Below are positions 26,501-33,625 of a DNA stretch of 46,650 nucleotides, in pieces. Below the pieces are notes generated by a model, which saw only the letters and a program-made list of their open reading frames with translations, did no database searches and had not been told where the DNA came from. This DNA comes from Verrucomicrobiaceae bacterium. GTDB lineage: Bacteria; Verrucomicrobiota; Verrucomicrobiia; Verrucomicrobiales; Verrucomicrobiaceae. The position numbers and the translations under genes are program-made. How positions within the stretch are numbered: the stretch's first letter is position 1; the number at the start of each line of letters is the position of its first letter. The stretch is taken from positions 1-46,650 of the forward strand of contig JAIXSY010000027.1 of NCBI GenBank assembly GCA_027484445.1. Reading direction: 5' to 3'.

Positions 26501-26796
26501 TCCTGACACAGATCACGACCTTTTTCGGTCTGGTGCCGCTGATCTTTGATGGAACTTGGCTCGCCAAAGCCCTCCCGTTCTTTTTCAGCAGTGGAGCACA
26601 GAGCACACATGCTCAGTTTTTAACACCTGTGTCTGTCGCGATGGGCTATGGCAGCCTCTTTGCAACCGTGATCACTCTCTTTTTGGTTCCCTTGTGTTAT
26701 CTGGCTGTCGATGATGTTGGGCGACTTTTTCGTTTTGCCCTGGGGCGTGCCCCTGCATCTGACCAGCCAAATGAAACGCAGCCCAGCGCTGCCTAA
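23581..26796 (+). CDS. RND-family efflux transporter permease (AcrB/MdtB-like)
   Basis: At 1071 residues it has full RND length, with two repeats of one helix, a large periplasmic loop and five to six helices. The proton-relay aspartates are present in the TM4 segment LGIVVDDAIVISEH. The equivalent TM10 segment reads GVCGVVVNDTLVLVDEIN, without the lysine of AcrB, as in several less-studied RND subgroups. The periplasmic domain contains a Gly/Ser-rich loop (SSRGGGSTSGSGSH). It would export hydrophobic substrates using the proton gradient. No membrane-fusion adaptor or TolC-like gene is adjacent, which is unusual for this family. It starts 53 bases after gspK in the same direction, so co-transcription with the Gsp genes is likely. 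Confidence 0.9.
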   Translation: MIAWFARNHVAANLLMLAVMVAGAWTLYQDKVALEVFQDMPSRFISVSVPYPASSPEETEETIVLKIEEAIQQVGGIKHINSTAGSSGGTVTIEVNEGEDPRRVMEDVKIRVDAIPNFPALAEKPVIQLDDSFHSVITVILSADMAERDLKRLGEQTRDELAALPGISHADITGIRNEEIAIEIPEEQLREHGLSLEAISQAIRQNAIDMPAGVVKTEAGDVSLRTRGRAYTGEDYARIPLLTRTDGSKLTLGEVAKIIDGFTESPLEARLNGRRCVMISVMREGNQNAITIGERVKAYIESTNKRLPDGVRLDYWNDRSKIVKGRIDLLLQNAQSCLLLVFLCVGLFLRLEAVIWVGVGMVMSFMGAIALMPYLDISINLSSLMGFILVLGIVVDDAIVISEHCDHLRVKEGLSPLEAAIAGTRRMAVPITFGVLTTVIAFLPMAIDSSDWGSMFRPIALIFITVMLIALLETKLILPSHLAHPFLGRAGDMLAPVHRVSDHGLRWFVRTVYSPAIRFSVRNCYTVLAMLFGGLAVIVGLYVSGRIATTYFPRVPSERIECRLNMLDGTPIEVTERHVERIYQIACDMQKEYVGPDGKSVVKHIISSIGTTISSRGGGSTSGSGSHIGGVVMETYGPEERSRDANTVEMANEWRKRIGNIVGAEELTFRAEIMRGGDPVDIQLTGTDPKELLAMSEKIKEKLSTYPALFDINDTLDSGRNEIQLRLKPEAQQFGITVTDLARQVRQSFYGDEVQRIQRGRNEVKVMLRMPRENRQNLATLETMRVRAANGLEVPFQRVAEAKVVKSFTSIKRVDRRRALNISADADKGTVDIAALRAELSVFLDELLADHSHILWSFEGEARMQRESQGKALLSFLLVIGAMYALMAIPFKSYSQPLIVLLVVPFGVVGAVIGHQFHHLPVSIMSFFGILGVCGVVVNDTLVLVDEINDLKANGTPLREAVQLGGIQRFRAIFLTQITTFFGLVPLIFDGTWLAKALPFFFSSGAQSTHAQFLTPVSVAMGYGSLFATVITLFLVPLCYLAVDDVGRLFRFALGRAPASDQPNETQPSAA

Positions 26797-26854
26797 CGAG
26801 AGCATCTTCAGCTTGTGTAGGCATCCAGTTTCGGGAGTTTAGGACCCAATTTTT

Positions 26855-27688
26855 GTGGCTTTCTCCTCTTCAACTTCTGAATCTGCCAAAGGCATCCAAT
26901 GGTCAGGCATGACCCATGTGGGACGCTTTCGTCAAAACAACGAGGACTCTTTTTTGGCTTTGACCTACGATGCCCATGAGGTGCGATACCTTGGCAAAAT
27001 TGGGGAATCGGATTTGAATAGCGGTGATTTTCTTTTTGCCGTGAGCGACGGCATGGGTGGAGCCAAGTCAGGAGAATTCGCCAGCCGAATGGTCGTGCAA
27101 CAGGTCATGAGATTGATGCCGCGAAGTTACAAACAGGCAGCTCAAGGGCTTGATTCGGGGTTCAGCGATGTCTTGGAAGAAATCTGTCTGAAAGTGAATG
27201 AGGAACTCACCCAGATGGGTAGAGTTTACTCGGAATGTCATGGCATGGGAGCCACGCTGAGCCTAGCTTGTTTCACGCCAGAGATCATGCACTTCGTTCA
27301 CGTAGGAGATAGCAGGATCTATTACATGCCTGCTGGAGGTGAATTGGTGCAACTCACCGAAGATCACACTCACGTGGGTTGGTTACGCAGGCAGGGCAAG
27401 CTGAATGAACGAGAAGCACGGACTCATCCTGGGAAGAATCGACTTGATCAAGCCTTGGGTGCTGGTCAGCAGACAGTCCGTCCACATATCGGTCGAGTCC
27501 GCTACCAGAGTGGAGATCGTTTTTTGATCTGCTCAGATGGCATCACGGATGCACTGTGGGATTTTCGAATTGCAGAACACTTGAAAGCCGCCCCAGAGGA
27601 AAAACCCAGAGCCTATAAAGTTGTCGAACATGCAGTCACTGAATCAGGAAGAGACAACTGCACCGCGATCTGCGTGGAGATCATTTGA
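26855..27688 (+). CDS. PP2C-family serine/threonine protein phosphatase
   Basis: The 277-residue product has the metal-dependent PP2C fold. It shows GRFRQNNEDSF (about 23-33), the metal-binding SDGMGGAKSGEFAS (64-77), GMGATLSLACF, HVGDSRIYYM, LICSDGITDAL (second metal aspartate) and the final GRDNCTAICVEI. These residues ligate two or three Mn/Mg ions that drive dephosphorylation of Ser/Thr. The start used is GTG at 26855; an internal ATG (26909, MTHVGRF) would also keep the catalytic core. No partner kinase of the PknB type lies in the window. It follows the RND permease after 58 bases in the same direction and is convergent with gmk. Confidence 0.9.
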   Translation: MAFSSSTSESAKGIQWSGMTHVGRFRQNNEDSFLALTYDAHEVRYLGKIGESDLNSGDFLFAVSDGMGGAKSGEFASRMVVQQVMRLMPRSYKQAAQGLDSGFSDVLEEICLKVNEELTQMGRVYSECHGMGATLSLACFTPEIMHFVHVGDSRIYYMPAGGELVQLTEDHTHVGWLRRQGKLNEREARTHPGKNRLDQALGAGQQTVRPHIGRVRYQSGDRFLICSDGITDALWDFRIAEHLKAAPEEKPRAYKVVEHAVTESGRDNCTAICVEII

Positions 27689-27713
27689 CGAATGATTCAC
27701 TGGCAAAACTATC

Positions 27714-28346
27714 CTACTTACCCAATTGGCTTCCATCAGCTGGATGTAGGCTACTGCGGAGGCGTTCCGCTTGGAGAATCGCGTTGAATCTTGACTCATC
27801 CTCTTCGCGACTGCCACTCACCAGACAATAACGATAATCCTGCCAGTGTTGCATTTCAGCTTCCGCGTTCTTTAGACGCAAGGCCACGACTTCAGGACTA
27901 TCAGTTGCCCGACCAGAAAGCCTGGCCTCAAGCTCTTCAAGGCTAGGTGGCATGACGAAAATGTCCGTCAGACAGCGAGCGACCAGCTCATCTTCACAGC
28001 CACGCACCTGGGCTGCACCCTGAACATCAATGTCCATGAGCACATCCACGCCACGTTTTAGATTATCAAACACATAGCTTTTCAAAGTTCCATACCAGCG
28101 GTTGTGAACTCGCGCATATTCAAAAAGTTCACCGCGATCAATCCGGGCCAAAAAATCCTCCTCGGTCAAAAAAAAGTAGTCCTTGCCGTCCACTTCCCCA
28201 GGCCGTGGAGGGCGTGTGGTGCAAGACACGGAAAACACTGCCCGCCCATCCGCACAGGCTTTCCGACACAAAGTCGTTTTACCCGTTCCAGAAGGTCCAG
28301 AGACGACAATGAGTAGGCCCAGCCGTGAAGATGTCGGAGCAGTCAT
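27714..28346 (-). CDS. gmk: Guanylate kinase
   Basis: The 210-residue product converts GMP and ATP to GDP and ADP, an essential step in purine nucleotide recycling. The P-loop VVSGPSGTGKTT (about 14-25) is followed by SCTTRPPRPGEVDGKDYFF, which binds GMP, and by DIDVQGAAQVR and FVMPPSLEELEARLSGR. The open frame continues upstream to 28460, but the extension is Arg-rich and non-conserved; the ATG at 28346 gives the standard length. It is divergent from a sulfatase gene, with 117 bases between starts. Confidence 0.95.
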   Translation of the reverse strand: MTAPTSSRLGLLIVVSGPSGTGKTTLCRKACADGRAVFSVSCTTRPPRPGEVDGKDYFFLTEEDFLARIDRGELFEYARVHNRWYGTLKSYVFDNLKRGVDVLMDIDVQGAAQVRGCEDELVARCLTDIFVMPPSLEELEARLSGRATDSPEVVALRLKNAEAEMQHWQDYRYCLVSGSREEDESRFNAILQAERLRSSLHPADGSQLGK

Positions 28347-28463
28347 GCCTTGTCGTTTAGCTGCAAGCCAAGGCAGGGCAAATCGTTTCCGCGTGTTACC
28401 GAGAACATCCGACAAGAAGTGCCTGAAGGATTTCCTCAATAGCAGCGTTTGCAGCTGCACTTC

Positions 28464-30227
28464 ATGAATCGCTGTCTGGTTTTTCTTTTGTCAGTCTTCA
28501 GCCTCACGGCGCTTGGCGTGAGACCGAATGTGTTATTGATCATCACGGATGATCAGGGATACGGAGATCTTTCCATTCATGGCAATCCGCACCTTCAAAC
28601 TCCAAACTTGGATCGTCTCGGACGTGAGGGAGTTCGCTTTGATCGCTTTTTTGTGAATTCCTTCTGCGCTCCCACACGAGCAGCCCTGCTAACCGGCCGA
28701 TGGCCTTTGCGATCGGGTGTGCATGGTGTGACGCATAACAAAGAGGTCATGAAACCCTCTGAAATCACGCTAGCGGAAGTTCTAAAGTCAAAGGGGTATC
28801 GAACTGCGTGCATTGGCAAATGGCACAATGGAGAACAGTTTCCATGCACGCCTTTAGGACAAGGATTTGAGCACGCATTCGGTTTCAACAACGGGCATTG
28901 GAACGATTACTTTGATGCCACCTTGCTGCGAGGTTCTCATCCAGAACCGACGAAGGGCTACATCACCGATGTGCTCACAGACGAAGCCATAAGTTTCATG
29001 AGCCAACACGCCAAAGAACCTTTCTTTTGTTACCTTGCTTACAACGCGCCGCATTCTCCTTATCAAGTGCCAGATTCCTACTTTGAGAAGTTTAAAGCCA
29101 AAGGCTTTGAGGACAAAGTCGCTGCGTTCTACGGGATGTGTGAAAATGTGGATGACAATGTAGGTCGTTTGCTAAATCAGCTGGATCAGTTGAATCTCGC
29201 AGAAACCACATTGGTCATTTTTTTGACAGACAACGGAGGGACAGCAGGTGTACCGATTTACAATGCCGGAATGCGCGGCGGCAAAACCAGCCTGCATGAA
29301 GGTGGCAATCGAGTGCCGCTCTTCATGCATTGGCCAGCCGGAAAATGGACTCCACATGAAGTGAAACAGATCGTCGCACACATCGATCTTTTCCCTACCA
29401 TTCTTGAGTTGTGCAACATCGAAGCGCCGAATGTAAAGCTGGATGGACGAAGCTTGACCCCCCTGCTGCAAAACCAAGAAAGCTGGCCAGAGCGCATTCT
29501 TTTCACTCACAATCCAATCAACGAGACCAATCAATATCCGGGGGCAGTTCGAACTCAGAGACATCGACTCGTTCGTGAAATCAAAGGCGCTGGAGGTGGT
29601 TCAAAAGCAAAAGCAAACGATTCAGCAGCAAAACCATGGCAGCTTTATGACATGGAGAAAGACCCAGGTCAGCAGCATGACATTGCGCCAGATGAACCTG
29701 AACTTGTCATGAAACTCAGTGCTGCTTATGAAGCTTGGTTTGCTGAGATTGCCCGAGATGGTTTGAAGCGATTTCCTCTAGCTGTAGGCCATGATGAACA
29801 GAATCCGGTTGAGCTGCATGCTCCACAGGCCTTTTTCGATACGCCCTTGAACTTTGCAAACGGGCCTGGATTTGCGAATGATTGGTTAACGAACTGGTCA
29901 GACTCTAAAGCCTCGGTTCGCTACGAAATCGAAGTCTTGAAAGCTGGTGAGTATGAAATCGAACTGGCTTATGCGGCTGAAGCACAAACATTAATCCGAG
30001 TCCGTTGTGATCAGGAATCCCTAGAAACCGTTTTACCAGCGGCCGAGGCACCTGAAGTGCCTTTGCCACACCGAGATGCAGAAGGCAAAGCACGATATCG
30101 TGATCGAATGTGGAAGCACTATGGTGTTGGCACTTTAAAGTTAACACCAGGCACAAATTCACTAAGCCTGGAATGCCTCACCCTGCCTGGGATTGACCTC
30201 AAACACATCCAGCTAAAACGCAAATAA
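28464..30227 (+). CDS. Secreted sulfatase (formylglycine-dependent, arylsulfatase type)
   Basis: The 587-residue protein has a signal peptide (about 1-18) followed immediately by the sulfatase N-terminus RPNVLLIITDDQGYGDLS, with metal ligands Asp29 and Asp30. The maturation motif is CAPTR (68-72) in SFCAPTRAALLTGR; Cys68 would be converted to formylglycine. Other landmarks are ACIGKWHNGE, FLTDNGGT and MRGGKTSLHEGGNRVP. A C-terminal beta-sandwich-like region (about 455-587) follows the catalytic domain and may bind glycan. It removes sulfate from sulfated glycans or aryl sulfates; the exact substrate is not evident. By eye the gene is more AT-rich than the following sulfatase. The two genes are four bases apart, and no maturase is adjacent. 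Confidence 0.9.
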   Translation: MNRCLVFLLSVFSLTALGVRPNVLLIITDDQGYGDLSIHGNPHLQTPNLDRLGREGVRFDRFFVNSFCAPTRAALLTGRWPLRSGVHGVTHNKEVMKPSEITLAEVLKSKGYRTACIGKWHNGEQFPCTPLGQGFEHAFGFNNGHWNDYFDATLLRGSHPEPTKGYITDVLTDEAISFMSQHAKEPFFCYLAYNAPHSPYQVPDSYFEKFKAKGFEDKVAAFYGMCENVDDNVGRLLNQLDQLNLAETTLVIFLTDNGGTAGVPIYNAGMRGGKTSLHEGGNRVPLFMHWPAGKWTPHEVKQIVAHIDLFPTILELCNIEAPNVKLDGRSLTPLLQNQESWPERILFTHNPINETNQYPGAVRTQRHRLVREIKGAGGGSKAKANDSAAKPWQLYDMEKDPGQQHDIAPDEPELVMKLSAAYEAWFAEIARDGLKRFPLAVGHDEQNPVELHAPQAFFDTPLNFANGPGFANDWLTNWSDSKASVRYEIEVLKAGEYEIELAYAAEAQTLIRVRCDQESLETVLPAAEAPEVPLPHRDAEGKARYRDRMWKHYGVGTLKLTPGTNSLSLECLTLPGIDLKHIQLKRK

Positions 30228-30231
30228 TGAT

Positions 30232-31755
30232 ATGACTTTGGTGAACTTCATCTTCGTTTTCCTTGCTCTGGCATCATCACTTTTGGCAGCCAAGCCAAAC
30301 GTCTTGTTCATCGCCATCGACGATCAAAACGACTGGATCGGCCATCTTGGTGGTCACGAGATGGCGAAGACACCTAATCTGGATAAGCTCGCGGCTCGCG
30401 GCACAACCTTCACGAACGCACATTGCAACATGCCTTTGTGCAATCCTTCGCGCACAAGTCTGCTGCTCGGCTTGCGTCCGACCACCACGGGCATCTATGG
30501 CCTCTCGCCCTGGTTTCGCACGCTGCCGCCATGGAAAGACCGCGTAGCGCTGCCGCAGCATTTTGAGAACCACGGCTACCTGACCGCTGCCACGGGCAAA
30601 ATTTACCACGGCGGCACCGGCGGCGGTGGAGGCACTGGTAAAGCAAAGAGCAAAAAGGCCGCGAAGGAGGCGCCTAATGCGAAGCCGGAGTTCATGGTCA
30701 CCGCGCCGTATGGCGGCGTGGGCACCAAGCCGCCAAAGAAGCTCATCGGTGAAACACCGATGGGCAACAACCCGCTCATGGACTGGGGCGTGTGGCCGCT
30801 CGACAACGATGACACAGGCAAAGGCGACTACCAGGTGGCCTCGTGGACAGTCGAGCAGATCAAGAAGGCTCCAAAGGGCCAGCCGTTCTTCATCGCTGCC
30901 GGATTTTTCCTGCCGCATGTGCCCTGCTACGCCACACAGAAGTGGTTCGACCTGTATCCCGATGACGACAGCGTGCTGCCAAAGATCATCGAGAACGACC
31001 GAGCCGACACGCCGCGCTTCTCTTGGTATCTGCATTGGCTTCTGCCAGAGCCTCGTTTGAAGTTTCTGAAGGAAGCCAACCAGTGGCGAAATCTTGTGCG
31101 CAGCTACCTCGCCTGCACCAGCTTCACGGATGCACAAATCGGTCGCTTGCTGACCGCGCTCGACGAGTCTGGTCATCGTGACGACACCATCGTCGTTGTG
31201 TGGGGTGATCACGGCTGGCATCTGGGAGAAAAAGAGATCACAGGGAAAAATAGTCTCTGGGATCGCAGCACCAAAGTTCCTCTCATCTTTGCGGGTCCTG
31301 GCGTCACTCCAGGCCAGCGTTGCAACCAACCCGCTGAGCTGCTCGACATCTATCCTACGCTCATTGAACTCGCAGGTTTAACAAAACGCGATGATTTAGA
31401 AGGGCTCAGCCTTAGCCCACAGCTCAAGGATGCCACAACGAAACGTCAGCGTCCTGCTGTGACCAGCCACAACCAGGGGAACCATGCCGTGCGCAGTGAA
31501 AGATGGCGCTACATCGTCTATGCCGATGGCAGCGAAGAGCTTTACGACATGGTCAATGACCCCAACGAATGGACCAACCTCGCAGCAAAGTCTGAAAACG
31601 CCGCCATCATTACCGAGCATCGCAAGTGGCTGCCCAAGATTGACCTTCCGCCTGCGCCCAACAGCGCGAGCCGCGTGCTCACTTACGACCCAATGAGCGA
31701 TGAAGCCATGTGGGAAGGCACCACGGTTAAGCGCAGTGACCCTGTTCCGGAATAA
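30232..31755 (+). CDS. Secreted sulfatase, iduronate-2-sulfatase-like
   Basis: The 507-residue protein starts with a signal peptide (about 1-20) and the metal-binding PNVLFIAIDDQNDWIG. The formylglycine motif is CNPSR (70-74) in MPLCNPSRTSLLLG. WGDHGWHLGEKEITGKNSLWDRSTKVPLI and LYDMVNDPNEWTNLA are characteristic of the iduronate-2-sulfatase/choline-sulfatase branch. A Gly-rich then Lys/Ala-rich insertion (about 124-144, TGGGGGTGKAKSKKAAKEA-like) interrupts the catalytic domain and is probably a surface loop. It starts four bases after the preceding sulfatase, so the two are one operon and may act in turn on the same sulfated polysaccharide. It is convergent with purB. Confidence 0.9.
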   Translation: MTLVNFIFVFLALASSLLAAKPNVLFIAIDDQNDWIGHLGGHEMAKTPNLDKLAARGTTFTNAHCNMPLCNPSRTSLLLGLRPTTTGIYGLSPWFRTLPPWKDRVALPQHFENHGYLTAATGKIYHGGTGGGGGTGKAKSKKAAKEAPNAKPEFMVTAPYGGVGTKPPKKLIGETPMGNNPLMDWGVWPLDNDDTGKGDYQVASWTVEQIKKAPKGQPFFIAAGFFLPHVPCYATQKWFDLYPDDDSVLPKIIENDRADTPRFSWYLHWLLPEPRLKFLKEANQWRNLVRSYLACTSFTDAQIGRLLTALDESGHRDDTIVVVWGDHGWHLGEKEITGKNSLWDRSTKVPLIFAGPGVTPGQRCNQPAELLDIYPTLIELAGLTKRDDLEGLSLSPQLKDATTKRQRPAVTSHNQGNHAVRSERWRYIVYADGSEELYDMVNDPNEWTNLAAKSENAAIITEHRKWLPKIDLPPAPNSASRVLTYDPMSDEAMWEGTTVKRSDPVPE

Positions 31756-31803
31756 GAGATGCAGAAGCTCACGCCTTTATTTGGCATCGGCTTTGATCAT
31801 AAC

Positions 31804-33237
31804 TCAAAGGATCGCCCCTGGCTCATAGCTGGCCGCTTCTGGGAAAGCTTCGACCAAACGGCTAACACACTGGGCGAAGTGATCGACTTGCTGACCAGCA
31901 TCTCCAGCGTTGGCCCGACCTTGAGCCACAAGACGATCAAAGGCATCTGAGGTGAGCCCCAGGCGTGCATCAGCTGCCAGACGGGCGAAGAGGTCATTTT
32001 GCGCCACCTTACCCGTGCGCATGTCACGTGCGACTTGAACTGCGTGTTCTTTGATAGCCTCGTGGGCAGCTTCTCGGCCTGCCCCGACCTTCACAGCCTC
32101 CATGAGCACCGTGGTTGTGAGCAAGAACGGCAAATAGCGCATCAGTTCCTGTTCCACCACAGCTTCGAAGACCTCCATCTGATTCAGAACCGTGAGTGTG
32201 GTCTCCAAAAGACCATCCATGGCCAAAAATGCATCCGGCAGCATGACTCGACGAACCACGGAACAAGATACGTCGCCTTCATTCCATTGATCGCCTGCAA
32301 GGCCTGCTGCCATGGCCAGATAGCCTTTCAAAATGATGTGAAAGCCATTGATGCGCTCACAGCTGCGGCTGTTCATCTTATGCGGCATGGCAGAACTACC
32401 AACCTGACCTTTGGCAAAGCCTTCCGAGGCCAGCTCGTGCCCCGCCATCAGGCGCAAAGTCTTAGCAAAGCTACCCGGACCGCTAGCGATATGGCACAGC
32501 GTCGAGATGACCTGCATGTCTAGGCTGCGAGGATAAACTTGGCCCACACAATCCAAGGCGGCATGAATGCCAAGGTGATGCAGCACACGTTCTTCCAGAG
32601 CACGAGCTTTTGAGACATCTCCATTGAATAAAGTGATTTGGTCCAGGCGCGTTCCAACGGCCCCTTTCAGACCACGAACCGGATAACTTTGGATCAAGGC
32701 ATCCAGCGCTTGATAACCGAGCAGCATCTCTTCGCCAAACATGGCCAGCCTTTTCCCAAAGGTGCTGACCTGAGCCGCGACATTGTGGGTGCGAGCCGTG
32801 AAGGGAACATCACGAGTTTGCTGCGCACGCCGGGACAGTCCCGCTAATACCGCCACGCTCTTTTTGCGAATCTCAAGCATGGCGCGAAAGGTCTGCAACT
32901 GCTCCACATTTTCGGTCAGATCACGACTGGTCATTCCTTTGTGGATGTGCTCATGACCGGCCAGATCACAAAACTCCTCAATGCGAGCCTTCACATCATG
33001 CCGAGTCACACGTTCGCGCTCCATGATGGATTGCAGATTGACTTGGTCTTTGACACGCTCATAGGCCTCGATCACCCCTTCAGCAACTGGAATGCCGAGA
33101 TCACGCTGACCCTTGAGCACAGCAATCCAGTAATCACGCTCTAATCGAACTTTGCCCTCACCAGACCAAAGGGCGCGCATGGCGGCTGTGGCATAGCGTT
33201 CAGCGAGTACGTTGGGAATGGAATCGGTCTGGGACAT
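31804..33237 (-). CDS. purB: Adenylosuccinate lyase
   Basis: The 477-residue enzyme of the fumarase/aspartase superfamily cleaves SAICAR and adenylosuccinate in purine synthesis. The superfamily signature is GSSAMPHKMN, preceded by a Gly/Ala-rich mobile loop. GMTSRDLTENV and ARTHNVAAQ carry conserved binding residues, including a catalytic histidine. Length and organisation resemble the longer PurB type also found in eukaryotes and some Bacteroidota, rather than the ~430-residue Bacillus type. Start ATG 33237 is unambiguous. It is convergent with the second sulfatase. Confidence 0.93.
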   Translation of the reverse strand: MSQTDSIPNVLAERYATAAMRALWSGEGKVRLERDYWIAVLKGQRDLGIPVAEGVIEAYERVKDQVNLQSIMERERVTRHDVKARIEEFCDLAGHEHIHKGMTSRDLTENVEQLQTFRAMLEIRKKSVAVLAGLSRRAQQTRDVPFTARTHNVAAQVSTFGKRLAMFGEEMLLGYQALDALIQSYPVRGLKGAVGTRLDQITLFNGDVSKARALEERVLHHLGIHAALDCVGQVYPRSLDMQVISTLCHIASGPGSFAKTLRLMAGHELASEGFAKGQVGSSAMPHKMNSRSCERINGFHIILKGYLAMAAGLAGDQWNEGDVSCSVVRRVMLPDAFLAMDGLLETTLTVLNQMEVFEAVVEQELMRYLPFLLTTTVLMEAVKVGAGREAAHEAIKEHAVQVARDMRTGKVAQNDLFARLAADARLGLTSDAFDRLVAQGRANAGDAGQQVDHFAQCVSRLVEAFPEAASYEPGAIL

Positions 33238-33625
33238 GATGGGGCGGGCGATTTAGGGCACGATCTCGGGAATGCAAACTCGAATGCAAGCTGTGGCGAG
33301 TGTTTGGATGTCTTCATTCCGCTTCATCATTTTGTGTTTAGCATGCTTCCATCAAAGCAGCCAAAGACTGTGGCATCAAAGGATTAACTCTGCTGTGACT
33401 TAGCACCCGAACCTTAGCCGTTGAACGAAGTTTTCTGCGTGCAATCTTATCCTAGGTAAGGGTTTCTCAATTTTATGAATATCCGTCGAAGTTGAGGCAA
33501 AAGTGACCGGATTCCAGATTGACGAAAATCAAGTCATACCCCTTCATCGCATCGTTTGTTTACACACATCTTACGAACAGGCTAAGTCTGTTACATCGTG
33601 TGAGAACGCTCCCGAACTTCATCTC
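33238..33625. other. Divergent intergenic region between purB and the giant secreted protein gene
   Basis: These 388 bases separate two divergent genes and are more AT-rich than their surroundings. An open frame from 33503 runs in frame into the large gene, but its residues are unlike a signal sequence and are not counted as coding. A possible promoter for the rightward gene is TTGAAC at 33421-33426 and TCTTAT at 33445-33450 with an 18-base spacer; this is a weak match. No hairpin, tRNA or repeat was seen. Confidence 0.4.

Noticed and set aside
23581..27688. RND permease plus PP2C phosphatase as a signalling-controlled defence or stress system
   Set aside because: No kinase, sensor, nuclease or effector is nearby and both genes are common stand-alone families, so the link is only adjacency.
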